From: Hemerocallis citrina
Lineage: Eukaryota; Streptophyta; Magnoliopsida; Asparagales; Asphodelaceae
Direction: 5' to 3'
Length of the DNA stretch: 64,000 nucleotides
Assembly (NCBI GenBank): GCA_017893485.1
Contig: CM030367.1
Span: forward strand, 91,101,121-91,165,120
In this document: in pieces, positions 12,698 to 23,590 of the stretch
How the letters are laid out: each line of letters starts with the position of its first letter
Numbering within the stretch: the first letter of the stretch is position 1
Program-made: the position numbers and the translations under genes
The notes under the pieces: generated by a model
Told to the model about the DNA's origin: nothing
The model's database searches: none
What the model saw: only the letters and a program-made list of their open reading frames with translations

Positions 12698-14807
12698 ATG
12701 TCTAGAGTGTCGTCGGGGAATGAGACCTCCACCTCGGACATAGGTGCCGACCAAGCCGTAGTGGTCCTTTCGAGCAAGGGGAAGGAAGTGGCGAAGTCAG
12801 TCATCGTAGAGACTGTAGTGGAGAAGTTGAAGGAGACTGGAGCATTGGGTCGGCTACCATCGACATTATCGAGACTCGGGAAGGTCAGAAACTACTCTGA
12901 GGATGTTTTGGCAAAGGTGGTGCAGGGGAGATCGGTCGCCTATGAGGAGAACAGTCCGAGAGACCCTTCCGAAGTAGACGAGATTTCGTCGGTTATGACC
13001 GAGGCGGACCTCCACCGGATTAGGAAGGGGTTCCGCATCCCGAAGGAGTACGCCCTGCTCCTCCCTGGCCCAAGCTTCTGAGCGTGTATGGGGACGTCGC
13101 CAGACACATGCATCTTCCCGTACGACGCACTCAAGCTGGCCTTCGGCTACCTCTTCCACCCTTCGTGGTCGAGGTGCTGCAGTGGTACGGCCTGAGCCCG
13201 GTGCAGTTCATGCCAAACATGTGGTGACACATCATCGCGTTCATCCTTCAGTGTCAAGCAGTCGGCGTACAGCCCTAGCTCGTCATTCTCCGCAGTCTCT
13301 ACCGGATCTGCCGAATGAGCAAGATGGAGTACCGTTACTATCTGTTGCCGAGGAAGGGGGTCAAACTGATCGAGAACCCGGACTCCATCAAGCATTGGAA
13401 GGAGAAGTACTTCTTGATCCGAGGCCCCGAGCCATGGGGGTTCCCTACGGCGTGGAAAGATGATGTTCCGAAGTGGGCGAAGGCCGAACCGGTGCTCACC
13501 AAATAAGAAGAGGAGGGCGTGGCGAAGATTCTTAGTCTTCCAACCCTCGGTTGGAAGGATATCACCAAACACTTCTTGTTCTTTAGTATACATGTATCTG
13601 CTTTTAGTGTTTGCGTTTATTTTTCTAACTCTTTTGTTCGTCCTTTCGTTGTATAGAAGCCCCCGGTAGGGACTATCGAGCTCTGATGGCGAAGAGGAGT
13701 GCGGCGGCGGCGAAGGGTGCAGACACCAAAAAGAGGAAGAGGACGACGATGGGGCCCCCTTCTAGCCAAGCGGTTCAGGAGACCCCAGTACCCTCGGCTC
13801 CCACGGCTATTGTCGACCTGGTCGGCGACTCTCCATCGGCTCCGCAGGACGCTCTCCCCTCGGCCGATGCCTCCGGATCTTCGAGCGGGGCATTCTCGGC
13901 CGGTGCAGCCTTGGCGTTGGAGGTTCCGCCGCTTACGGCCAAAGCAGAGGTCATCCTCACCGAAGAGCACAGGAAGCTCTTCGTCCCCGATTGGAGGGTG
14001 ATGAAGCTTGACGGCTTCCTTGGCGATGCGGCGATGTGCATGTAGGTCGTACGCCACCTGCCGACTCCGAAGGATCGCGCGGCCCTGAAGACCGGCATGG
14101 TTGGCGATGACACCTTGGAAGTCGCCCGGTCAACAATGTCGGTAAGTAACTCTACCTTGCTCTCTTAAGTTTCAGAGTTAGTGACTTTGAGGTTCTCACG
14201 CTCTTCTCCCTTTGTTTTCAGACCTTCTGTCACTTCAACCACATGCTCGAGCAGTTCGCCAAGCAGGTGAAGTAGATGAAGGCGACGAACGACAGGGAAC
14301 GGGCGGAGCGCACCAAGGCGGTGAAGTTGTTCGAGGTCGAACAACAGCTCTCGGTATCGTAAGCTGCCGAGGTTGGGGCCTTCGAGACTAAACTTGCTGA
14401 GGCACTCGAGTTCTTAGCGACCGAGACGGTCAAAGTCGGAGCGCTGGAAAAGGAGAAGGCTCTACTCGAGGAGGAGCTGGCGAAGGCGCTGAAGTAGCAG
14501 GAGTCGAAGGTGGAAGAGGCGAAGAAAACCATTCAGGACGAGGCGGAGGCCCACATGATGATGTACATGGAGGAGGCCTTTGAAGCATGTGGCAGCTCAT
14601 CTCCCGGACTTCGACAGCTCGGGGTACTACTTCTACGACCCGGTGGAGGGCGAGGAGTTCGTCCTGCTAGCGGAGATCGAGCCCGAAGGGGAAGGCGACA
14701 AAGCCGACGGTGATGGCGAGGAAGAGGCTAATCCTGAGGGGCACTCGTCATCGTACCGAGCGAGAGCGCCTCGGAGCAGCGCTTCGAGGTCGCCTCCTAA
14801 CTTAGTC
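12698..14807 (+). pseudogene. Tat A antisense gene 1: gypsy-type 'Transposase_28'-like plus coiled-coil protein, degenerate
   Basis: It lies on the strand opposite gag-pol, between pol and the 3' LTR. From ATG 12,698 the order is: an acidic/Ser-rich N-terminus (127 codons open), then a region with FHPFVVEVLQWYGLSP-like, YYLLP, HWKEKYFLIRG and PWGFPTAW motifs. These are characteristic of the domain Pfam calls putative gypsy-type transposon (Transposase_28). A basic/Ala-Pro-rich linker (KRSAAAAKGADTKKRKR) comes next. The conserved VPDWRVMKLDG...LPTPKDRAAL block ends at a consensus splice donor, and a coiled coil (14,222-14,580) and acidic tail follow. Several in-frame stops (TGG or CAG to TAG/TGA) and frameshifts near 13,080 and 14,580 break it. 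Its function is unknown. Tat elements are known to carry such extra ORFs. Tat B has clear homologues at 55.6-62 kb. Confidence 0.72.
14142..14221 (+). other. Intron in Tat A antisense gene 1
   Basis: 80 nt, with donor G/GTAAGT and acceptor TTGTTTTCAG/ACC, pyrimidine-rich before the acceptor. It separates the conserved block ending ARSTMS from the coiled coil starting TFCHF, in phase 0. Tat B has an intron with a good GT-AG pair at the equivalent place (61,055-61,139). Confidence 0.7.
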
Positions 14808-14856
14808 GCTTACTTTTTTTTCTCTCTTCTTCTTCTTCTCCATGTATTGCCGACCT

Positions 14857-14893
14857 GTGGACTGGCCACCGCTTTAATTTTGAAGTGAATAAA
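14857..14893 (+). terminator. 3'-UTR signature and polyadenylation signal of antisense gene 1
   Basis: GTGGACTGGCCACCG at 14,857-14,871 is followed by AATAAA at 14,888-14,893. The same GGACTGGCCACC signature recurs after antisense genes in Tat B (59,066; 62,062; 63,144). Confidence 0.6.
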
Positions 14894-14934
14894 ATGCTGT
14901 CTCTTTTGTCTAAGTGTTGAAAAAATTTTGAACT

Positions 14935-15085
14935 CTTTTTTGGCTAAGTGTTGTAGAAATCTTCGAGCTATTTTTTGTCAGAGTGTTGTATTTGAACTCC
15001 TTTTTTGGCTAAGTATTGTAGAAATCTTCGAGCTCTTTTTTGTCAGAGTGTTGTATTCGAACTCCTTTTTTGGCTAAGTGTTGGA
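14935..15085 (+). repeat. 65-bp tandem repeat between the two Tat A antisense genes
   Basis: TGGCTAAGTGTTGTAGAAAT recurs at 14,941, 15,006 and 15,071 with little divergence. It lies between the polyadenylation signal of gene 1 and the splice acceptor of gene 2. Confidence 0.75.
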
Positions 15086-15126
15086 GTTGTGAAAACTCAA
15101 TAGCTCCGTGCTCTGACTCTTTTCAG

Positions 15127-15942
15127 ATTGTCGAAGCGCTAAAGGTCACCAAAGTGCCTTCGATAGCCAAAGTGGCTCGTATAAAAGCTAGTCTAGGGGC
15201 GACGAGGTTAGGGCTCACGAGGAACCAAGAGCGGCTTCTTGAAGCGGAGTCGAATCTCTGCAAGGCGAAGGCAAGGTATGAGCTGAATCACTTGAGCTCG
15301 ACCCTAGCTCGTCGAGACATATAGATGAGGCGATTAGAGGAGCGGATCAAAGAGAGGACCCCTGAAGGTGATGATGTGGGGTCGTCTGCAGAGGCCAACC
15401 TCGGCCTGAAGCTCAAGCACCTTCATGACTCTCTTTCTAAGGTGACAGCGGAGAAGGACAAGCTGAAGAAGGTGACCCACGGCAAAAGCATGGAAGTTGC
15501 TCAGCTTCGGCGGATGATCACCGATGGCCCTCGAAGGGCAGGCTTGGTGTGATTGCCTCGTCTGAAGATAAAGGTGAGAGATGACTCTTTCAAAGAGCAA
15601 ATTGTCGAGCTCGAGGCAGAAGTCGCTCGTCTTCAATCGTGATCCGAGCGGAGCAATGTCAGGTCCACTTCTTGTACTTGGGAAGAGCGTGATATGGGGA
15701 TAACTTTCCATGAGCTTGCGCATCGCTCGCCGTCAATGCACCGAAGCCCGGTCAATGCACAAAGTGGGGTGGCAGCTTCGTCGAGCGGAACATCTGGTGG
15801 GGCCACCATTAGAACGGGTGCCGATGATGCTTCTCGGCTCGCCGGCTTAGAGACGAGTGCCGAGGGGGGGCATCGGCAGTTCAACATTCGTTGCCCCCGG
15901 GTGTCTCTCAACCGAAGTATCCCTGCACCTAAGAGGCATTGA
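15127..15942 (+). pseudogene. Tat A antisense gene 2: coiled-coil protein with Ser/Gly-rich tail
   Basis: After an acceptor-like CTCTTTTCAG at 15,117-15,126, one frame stays open to 15,942 (about 271 codons) apart from three nonsense codons: TAG at 15,322, TGA at 15,550 and TGA near 15,640. All three are explicable as C-to-T changes of Gln or Arg codons. The translation is mostly charged coiled coil (residues about 20-170, e.g. NQERLLEAESNLCKAKARY and LKLKHLHDSLSKVTAEKDK), then a low-complexity tail containing NAQSGVAASSSG. It has no recognised domain. A degenerate counterpart with the same AQSGVA tail lies at about 59.2-59.8 kb in Tat B, again just downstream of the first antisense gene. It could be the 3' part of gene 1, but the intervening AATAAA argues for a separate unit. 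Confidence 0.6.
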
Positions 15943-16048
15943 AGTAGGTCTCTGTAGTGTTGTGCTTCGAGTTTCACAAATTTTGTATCTCGTTGTAAAG
16001 ATGAGTAGTTGGTTTTGTAATTAGACTTGTTCCTCGAACTTTAATGAA

Positions 16049-16054
16049 ATAAAA
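16049..16054 (+). terminator. Polyadenylation signal of antisense gene 2
   Basis: AATAAA about 107 bp past the stop at 15,940, after a T/G-rich 3' region. Confidence 0.45.
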
Positions 16055-16109
16055 CTTGTTTTTCATACTTGTGTGTTTTGCCAGCATTTGTAATTGTCAA
16101 CAGCTGTAG

Positions 16110-16545
16110 GAGCAATCTTGAATGGCAGGACGCTTGGCGCTTACTCGTTCGCGAGTAGCAAAAAGTTGCATCGAACCACGTGTTGGACTCCGAGCTTATT
16201 GTTTAGAGGATATCAATAGCGGTAGGAGAAATTTTGAATGGTGATCCACTTCATACTCGCTTAGAAGCAAGTAGTTGAAGCGGAGTCGAACCAAGTGTTG
16301 GACTCCGAGCGTGTCGTTTGGAAGGTATCAATAGCTATAGGAGCAATTTCGAATGGTGATCCGCTTCGTACTTGCTTAGAAGCAAGTAGTTGAAGCGGAG
16401 TCGAACCAAGTGTTGGACTCCGAGCACATCGTTTGGAAGGTATCAACAGCTGTAGGATCAATTTTGAATGGTGATCCGCTTTGTACTCTCTTAGAGGCAA
16501 GTAGTTGAAGTGGATTCGAACCAAGTGTTGGACTTCGAGCATGTT
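16110..16545. repeat. 115-bp tandem repeats between the antisense genes and pol of Tat A
   Basis: Four units, marked by GTCGAACCAAGTGTTGGACT near 16,172, 16,285, 16,400 and 16,515, and by 'GGAGCAATTTTGAATGG'. This is the second repeat block of Tat A; the first is at 8,048-9,053. Confidence 0.8.
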
Positions 16546-16783
16546 GTTTTAATGAAAATTTTTGTAAGTAGAGTTAGACTACCCAAAAATAGAGAATTTG
16601 CTAAGTAGAGTTAGACTTCTTAAAAGGTAGGAAAGTTGTGGGGAAAGATTTCTTTTTATTGCGAACAACTGGGCGGCCGCTTCTAAGTTGTGAGCCGCCT
16701 TTACACTTTGATAAAAAGAAAAATACAAGGATTTTGAGACATGTCTTCTAGAGCGCTCTTGGGGAAGTTGCTTGGAGCGGTGT

Positions 16784-19700
16784 TTAGATGCCCTCTTGGT
16801 ACTTCATCAAGTGCTCTGCGTTCCATGTCCTTGGTATCTTCCTGCCCCTCGGGTCTTCGAGTTGATACGCGCCTGGGCGTATAACTCTGGAGACCTTATA
16901 TGGTCCTTCCCAATTGGGTGCCAGCTTGCCTCTCTTGCTTGGGTCGGAAATTGACAACTTTCTCAGCACTAAATTTTCCATCTTTAGGTTGGTGGGTCGT
17001 ACCCTCTTGTTGTAAGCTTGAGTAATCCTATGATGGTAGGTCTCTTGGCAGATTGGGGCTCTCTCACAGACCTCGTCTATGAGGTCTAGGCAGTTGCGAA
17101 GTTGGTTCGCGTTCTGCACTTCATTGTAGGCTATGAGTCGAGATGAAGGCAGGCCCACCTCCAAAGGGATGAGATCTTCGGATCCGTACGTGATGTTGAA
17201 AGGGGACTCTCCTGTTGGATCTCTTTTGGTGGTGTGATAGTTCCAAAGCACATTGGGGAGTTGTTCGACCTATAGTCCTTTAGTGGACTTGTCAAGCCTC
17301 TTCTTCAAGCTGGAGAGAATTTGTCGGTTCGCGTTCTCCGTCCGGCCATTGGACTGGGGGCGTGCTACTGAACAGAACCGCTGCTGGATGCTATGGTCGG
17401 TGCAAAAGTCTCGAAAGGTCGCTCCCGTGAATTGGGTCCCGTTGTCGATTATAAGGATGCGAGGCACCCCGAACCGATAAACAATGTTCTGCCAAAAGAA
17501 CTTCTGTAGCTTGTACTCGGTTATTATTGAAAGAGGTTCAGCCTCTATCCATTTTGAGAAGTAGTCTATTGCTACCACTAGGAACTTCAGCTGGCCTGGT
17601 GTTGGAGGGAAGGGTCCGAGCAAATCCATCCCCCACATTGCGAAGGAGATTGGACTCGCCAAGGAAGTAAGTTGTGCTTGGGGTAGGCGACGGATTGGGG
17701 CGAACTCCTGGCAGGAGTCGCACTGGCGGACGTACTCCTTGGAGTCACTTAGTAGTGTGGGCCAGAAGTAGCCGTAGTTCAAGAGCTTCTGGGCGAGGGA
17801 TCTCGCTCCCAAATGCGCGCCACATAAACCCTCATGGGCCTCCTTTAGGGCATAGAGCGCTTCTTCTGGGGAGAGGCACCTCAGATAGGGCCGACCATCG
17901 ATCTGGGTGTAGGAGCATTTGTACATGACCCCGTCCAGGAGTGTGTACCGCTCTGCTCGTATCCTGATCCTCCTTTCTTCTTTCGGATCTTTGGGAAAGA
18001 CTCCATCTCGGAGTTACTCGAGGAGGGTCTTCATCCAGTTTTCTCCAAGTGTTAGGGGGTAGGCTTCCATTGGCTCCGAGCCATCTTCGTCAATGCTTGG
18101 TTTGAGAAGGACCTCTATCAAGATGGTCTATTCTAGACCTTGGAGAGACGATGAGGCGAGCTTAAAGAGGGCATCCGCTTGCGCGTTTTCCTTTCAGAGA
18201 ACCCGCTGGAGTTGAACATCTTCGAATAGAGCTAGAAGCTCCCTCACCTTTGCCAAGTTCCTGGCCATATGGCCGTCCCTCGCCTCGTACTCCCCGGACA
18301 CCTGGTTGACTACTAACTTGGAGTCGCTGAAGACCCTTACGCGCTTGGCGCCTGCCTTACGAGCCATGCGGAGCCCCTCTATGAGGGCCTCATATTTAGC
18401 CTCGTTGTTGGGTGCCTAAAAGTTTAGGCAGAGGGAGTACTGGAGGACGAAAGCGTAAGGGCCAGTTAGGATGATGCCAACCCCGCTCCCATCGGCGCCC
18501 GTCCACATAAATGATCTAGACGAAGGGGTCGGCACACGACTCGCATGAGTCAGGGATGGTGTTCTCCACGACGAATTCGGCCAGAGCTTGGGCCTTTATT
18601 GCTGTTCTGGGCTGGTAAGTTATGTCATGCTGAATCAGCTCGATGGACCACTTCATAAGCCGTCCGGAAGTCTCGGGCTTGTGGAGAACCTATTTCAGCG
18701 GTTGGTCGGTAAGGACGACCACCGAGTGGGATTGGAAGTAGGGGTGGAGCTTTCGGGCTGCCATGACCAGGGCGAGAGCCATCTTCTCCAACTTCGGGTA
18801 ACGGAGTTCGGCGTTGCGGACCACCTTGCTCACATAATAGATGGGCTTCTGCATCTTCTTCTCTTCCCTTACATGGACCGCGCTGAGCGTCTGCTCCGAA
18901 GCCGAGAGATAGAGGTAGAGGACCTCCCCAGGTGCTGGCTTGCTCAGGAGCGGGGGGGGTTAGCCAAATATTCCTTGAGCTTTTCAAAGGACTCCGTTGC
19001 TGTTGTCCCCACCCGAAGCCTTTAGCTCCCCTAAGGGCCTTGAAGAAGGGGAGACACTTCTCCTCAGACTTGGAGAGGAATTGCCCAATCATGGTAAGGT
19101 GCCCCGTGAGCCTCTGTACTTCTTTGACATTGGAGGGGGAGAGCCATTTTGAGAATGGCTTGGATCTTTTTGGGGTTGGCCTCGATGCCCTTCTGGCTGA
19201 CCATAAACCCCAAGAATTTGCCCGATGAGACACCGAACGCACACTTGTTCGGTTTTAGCCTCATATTGTGCCTTCTGTGCACCCTGAAGGCTTCTTGAAG
19301 GTCGAGGGTGTGCTCCTGCCCTCGGGCGCTCTTGACCAACATGTCGTCAATGTAGACCTCCATGTTTCAGCCAATCTGGTCTCAGAAGACCATGTTCACA
19401 AGATGCTGATAGGTAGCTCCCTTATTTTTCAAGCCGAAGGGCATAACACGGTAGCAATAGAGGCCTTGGTCTGTCACGAATGAGGTCTTCGGAATGTCGG
19501 GAGGGAACGTTCTGATTTGGTTGTACCCTGAAAATGCGTCCATAAAACTGAGGAGCTCATGCCCGGAGGTCGCATCGATCAGGGCATCGATGCTGGGAAG
19601 AGGAAAAGGGTCCTTTGGGCACGCCTTATTGAGATCGGTGAAGTCAATGCATATTCTCTAGCTCCTGTTGGCCTTCTTGACCATCACCACATTGGAGAGC

Positions 19701-20488
19701 CACTCAGGGTAGTTCACCTCCTAGATAAAGCGGGCGTTGAAGAGTTTCTCAACCTCCTCCTTGATCGCCTGTTGCCTCTTTGGGACAAACTTCCGCCTCT
19801 TCTGTTGAACAGGCTTGACCCCAGGAGTGACGCTCAGACGATGCATTGAGAGTTCCTCTGAGATCCCGGGCATGTCTGCTGCAATCCAGGCGAAGAGGTC
19901 GCGATTCTCCCATATGCATCCGGAGATGTCTTGCTTAATGGAGGGGGAGAGAGCCCTGCTGACACGGAATGTCTTAGTGGTGTCTTCTTCGGAGAAGGCC
20001 ACTTCCTCCAACTCGTCCATGGGCTCGGAGATAGTTTGACCGCCTTCCTGAGGAAGTTCGAGCACTTCCAAAGAGAGAACTGGACCCCCCAACGAGGTCA
20101 TATAGAACTTCCAAGACGCTTCTTGGCTTCCCCTCACTTTCCCCACTCTTGAGGGTGTGGGGAACTTTATCTTCATGTGGTAGGCTAAAGGGATGGCTTG
20201 CAGCGCAGCCAAACCTGGTCTACCCAGGATAACATTATAGGCGGCCTTGACGTCGACCACCATGAAGTCCATTGGCTCTATGCGAGTTGTCGGGGCCTTT
20301 CCTACCGTTATGTTGAGGGTTATAACTCTCTTGACCATAACCGGGACCCCGGTGAACCCGTGGAGAGTGTAGCCTGCAGGCTTGAGCCGATCCCTCAATA
20401 GCGGGAGGCCTTTGAAGGCCTCCAAGAAAAGGATGTTGACGGAGCTGTCGTTGTCTACCAAGACCCGACGAACTTCGAAGTTCGCCAT
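16784..20488 (-). pseudogene. Tat A pol (protease, reverse transcriptase, RNase H, integrase), degenerate
   Basis: Reading leftwards: aspartic protease region with VLVDNDSSVNILF (the usual D-T/S-G active triad is altered to DND) and YNVILGRPGL. RT starts at KLFNARFI near 19,721 and continues with the YIDDMLVKS catalytic motif near 19,350 and LGFMVSQKGIEANP. An RNase H region follows (about 18.9-18.2 kb) in shifting frames. Integrase has a CDSC zinc-binding half-site, core aspartates in GMDLLGPFPP and LIIDNGTQFTG, a glutamate in QSNGRTENANR (17,926-17,270), and a C-terminal domain with WEGPYKV ending near 16,784. Stops and frameshifts separate the pieces, including TAG codons just inside RT. 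The order protease-RT-RH-INT is that of Ty3/gypsy. Confidence 0.88.
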
Positions 20489-20613
20489 TCAGAGATTGAT
20501 GACGAGGGCATCGCAGTGGGGCATGCAGATGCCCTCCAGGTCCCTATCAGAGAATGTCACCGGGACTCCGAGGCCGTTTGGGGGAGGATGGCTAAGCACA
20601 GAGTTAACCTCCC

Positions 20614-22371
20614 TTACGAAGGCTTTTTAGGAGGAGTTGGAATCTCCCCCATTGGGCCTCCATGTATCAGGTGCAAGATGCCCTCTACTTTGGCCTCCGG
20701 AGTCTCCATGCGCTGCTCAGTTCGCCTGTTATCCCCCCTTGGCGGTGGAGGCGGATCGACTCGGTCTCTTCTCACAAAGCGAGTGAGCTGCCCTCTCTGG
20801 ATGAGGGCCTCAATCTCGTCTTTGAGGGACCGACATTCTTCCGTGTCGTGCCCGTGGTTCCGATGGAAACGACGCCACTTATTTCGGACCCTTTTCTTTC
20901 CCGGAGTGTTCATCTTTTGGGGAGGCGGTAGGAGGCCTTCGTTCCCGATCTCCATCAGGATGGCAGATATACTCGCGTTAAGCAGAGTGAATTTCTCGAA
21001 CCGAGGAGGAGGACGCCGCTGACCCCCATTGTCCTTCTGGAGCTTCTTAGCTCCTTCTTCTTCTGCGCCCTTCCGCTTGTTCGCGGAAGATGAGGCCTCA
21101 AAGGTGTGGCGGTGGAGAGCTTCTTCCACTCGGATGTACTTCTCGCTCCGAAGTAGGAGCTCTGAGAAGTCCCGTGGGGGCTTCTTTGTGAGGGACGCTC
21201 TGAGGTCAGCATTGAGGACGTTGGACCGGAAAGCGACAGTGGCGACCAAGGTTTCCAACAAAGCAATGGACCTGGCTTCAGCAGTGAAGCGCTTGACATA
21301 GTCCCTCAATCGTTCGCCCTTCTTTTGACTGAGGAACAGTAAGGAGTCGCTTGTCTTCTCAGTGCGACGACTGCTCACGAAATGTGTGAGGAAAAGACCT
21401 TCGAGTTGGTCGAAGGAGAAGATAGATGTTGGTGCAAGTTGAGAGTACCATTCCCGGGCCGGCCCCTTAAGTGTGGCCGGGAAGGTCTTGCAAAGGAGGG
21501 CGTCGGAAGCTTGGTGGATCATCATGAGAGTTTTGAAACTCTCGATGTGATCAGCGGGGTCTGACTCCCCGGTGTAGGTCTCGATGTACCGAGGCTTGAA
21601 GTTGTCCGGGACTGGAGCCTCCATAATGGTGCGAGAGAATGGGTGCCTGCTCAGGTGGAGGTCCCTGGCCCATCGTTCTACGTCTCGGTCGAGCTGGCCG
21701 AGGCACCTCTCCATCTCGTGGAGACGGCGGTAGACAGATTCTTCCCTTCGGTCGTGTCTTGCTGAGCCTCGAGACTCCTCCTCATGCCGAGGGCTGCGAC
21801 AGTGATGGCTCTGAGTAGGTGGCAGACTGATAGAAAGACGGGGGCGGCTCGGAGCAGGCCGCGGACTCCGGGAGCGACGGTGACAGTCGAGAAAAGGGCA
21901 GCGATTGCTCGGAGCCGGCCTAGGGCTTCGGGAGCGGCGAGGGTGGCTCGGAGCTGGTCGAGGACTACGGGAACGGTAAGGATGGCGAGGAGCTGGCGGA
22001 GGACTGGGAGCCCGACGGCCATTGTTGAGTGCAGCGTTGAGCTTCCGGAGGACTGCCTCCTGGAATTACTGGAATTCTGCCCTTGTAATGGGGGCGTCCT
22101 GCTCATGATGGGCCCGAGGTGCAGGGTGGCCTGCAGGGGAGTGGCTCCGTCTTGGGCGATGTTGGGGCGACTCTCTTCGCCTATGGGGAGAGTTGGACCC
22201 CTTTTGGTTGGATCGGCACGGCGAGCGATCCTTCGAGTGCTCACGGCGAGGGTTCGCCTCTTGGGCCCGCCTCTCGTCCAGATGGGTACGAAGATCGGGT
22301 CCATGCTCGGTCTGCCGATAGTTAATCACGTTCTGCAGATCCTTTGGAGTGGGAGGAGTATAGGAAGTCAT
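20614..22371 (-). pseudogene. Tat A gag, one nonsense codon
   Basis: About 585 codons in one frame from ATG (MTSYTPPTPKDLQ) at 22,371 to TAA at 20,614, interrupted by a single TAA at 22,066-22,068, which looks like a CAA-to-TAA change. The N-terminal part is basic and Arg/Ser/Pro-rich. The middle has the retrotransposon Gag fold signature (PRYIETYTGESDPADHIESF, GPAREWYSQL, RLRDYVKRF). The C-terminus has FHRNHGHDTEECRSLKDEIE, a degenerate zinc knuckle that lacks the first cysteines. It would form the capsid. The protease frame begins about 125 bp further on, in another frame. Confidence 0.87.
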
Positions 22372-22675
22372 TGAGTCCGTGTCGGCATTGTGGATGGAGA
22401 CTCAAACCTGATGGACAGGTTGCTTATGGCGGCTTCGTCTTGAGTGTTCCCCCACTGTGGCTTGGGGTCCTAAAGGCTACTGGATGGAGTGCGGAGCCAG
22501 TGGATCGAGATGCAGGGTTGGTTGGTTGGGATGAGGGAGATCCCCCTGTGGAGGAGAAGAAGGAGGATGAGAAGAGGTTGTTCTTCGATTGGAGTTTGCG
22601 GGTGTCTTCTTGGGAGGCATCGCCGGGAGTGGCTTTGGTGGAAGGAGGAAGGTTGGATTTCTTTGTCGAGATCTT

Positions 22676-22692
22676 CCCACAGACGGCGCCAA
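22676..22692 (-). other. Primer-binding site of Tat A
   Basis: The minus strand reads TTGGCGCCGTCTGTGGG, five bases inside the 5' LTR. TGGCGCCG-type primer sites are characteristic of Tat/Athila-group elements and differ from the tRNA-Met type of element H and the TRIMs here. Confidence 0.8.
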
Positions 22693-22697
22693 TCTAT

Positions 22698-23271
22698 TGC
22701 CGCTGAATTCTGGTGTAGGGCAATAGATGGAATTTGTAGGCTCGTGAGGAACTCGGACAGGCTGGATCTCCCTTCTTCCTTATTGATGAGTTGACTCCTT
22801 GGTGCTCCTGCTGACCTGCACAAACGTTCGAAACACCGGGATGGATCCCGACGACGAACCCTCTGATGCTCAAGTCAATACACAGAAAAAGTGAAGAGAA
22901 AGAGCTCAAGTGTGCAAATAGTGATCACCTGTGAAAGTCGGAGGTAGGGGGTATTTATAGTCGCCATGGGGATCTCCTTCAGGATAAGGGTGAATCCCTA
23001 CTTTCCGGTGAGGTTGGATAGGTGTAGTTGTAACCACCTCCTCAAGATCAGGGCGGGCCAGGATTTTCTCCAATCCTGTTGAGCTGGCCCTTAATGGGTT
23101 GAGACCCGTTCTCAACTGAACAGATCCGTTCATGGGTTAGCGGGTCCAAGCAGAGGGACCCGGTTACCAATTCGGACCCGTCTGTAGATGAAATTACCGT
23201 CTTATGCCTGGGACTTTGAGATTCGTGCTCACTTTGAATGGTTCCAATTTAATCTCATTTTTAGCAATACC

Positions 23272-23272
<1 letters not shown>
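22698..23272 (-). repeat. Tat A 5' LTR
   Basis: 575 bp, aligning throughout with 7,035-7,611. The outer end (TGGTATTGC on the minus strand) abuts a TA/GA microsatellite in the ERD15-like upstream region. Confidence 0.88.
22952..22959 (-). promoter_or_regulatory. TATA box in Tat A 5' LTR
   Basis: TATAAATA on the minus strand, in the block GGCGACTATAAATAC shared with the 3' LTR. It would drive the gag-pol transcript. Confidence 0.6.
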
Positions 23273-23332
<60 letters not shown>

Positions 23333-23482
23333 ATTAAATAAATAAATGAGTTGTTTTGGGAATTTGAATTTGAGTTTTTGGGGGGAACTTTTTTTTTTTT
23401 GGAAGTATTTTGTGAGGTTAGATCTGGGTCTTTAATTTTTGGGGATTGAATGAGAGCCACTTGATAGCTTTCTTTGTGTTTT

Positions 23483-23526
<44 letters not shown>

Positions 23527-23560
23527 AAATATATATATGTTTATATATTTATATATATAT
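23273..23560 (+). repeat. Right copy of the duplicated segment upstream of the ERD15-like exon
   Basis: (TA)n, (GA)n, then TTTGTGAGGTTAGATCTGGG and GAGCCACTTGATAGCTTTCT, then TA runs. It matches 6,734-7,034 in order and orientation. It lies directly before a splice acceptor (TTTCCCACAG at 23,568-23,577), so it is probably 5'-UTR intron sequence of the host gene. Confidence 0.7.
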
Positions 23561-23590
23561 ATATATATTTCCCACAGGAATCAAACAGTA

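Larger units (their letters stand above)
7035..23272 (-). mobile_element. Tat-type Ty3/gypsy retrotransposon, element A
   Basis: 16.2 kb including a nested 3.3-kb solo LTR. Read leftwards from the right end it has: 5' LTR 22,698-23,272, primer site, gag 22,371-20,614, protease/RT/RNase H/integrase 20,488-16,784, then a long 3' region with antisense genes and tandem repeats, a purine tract and the 3' LTR 7,035-7,611. The primer site beginning TTGGCGCCG, the gag-pol similarity and the extra antisense genes between pol and the 3' LTR fit the Tat lineage. It is inserted in a TA microsatellite, so the target duplication is not resolvable (ATATT left, TATAT right). Most frames carry nonsense codons, many explicable as C-to-T transitions, so the element is not autonomous now. 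Confidence 0.88.
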
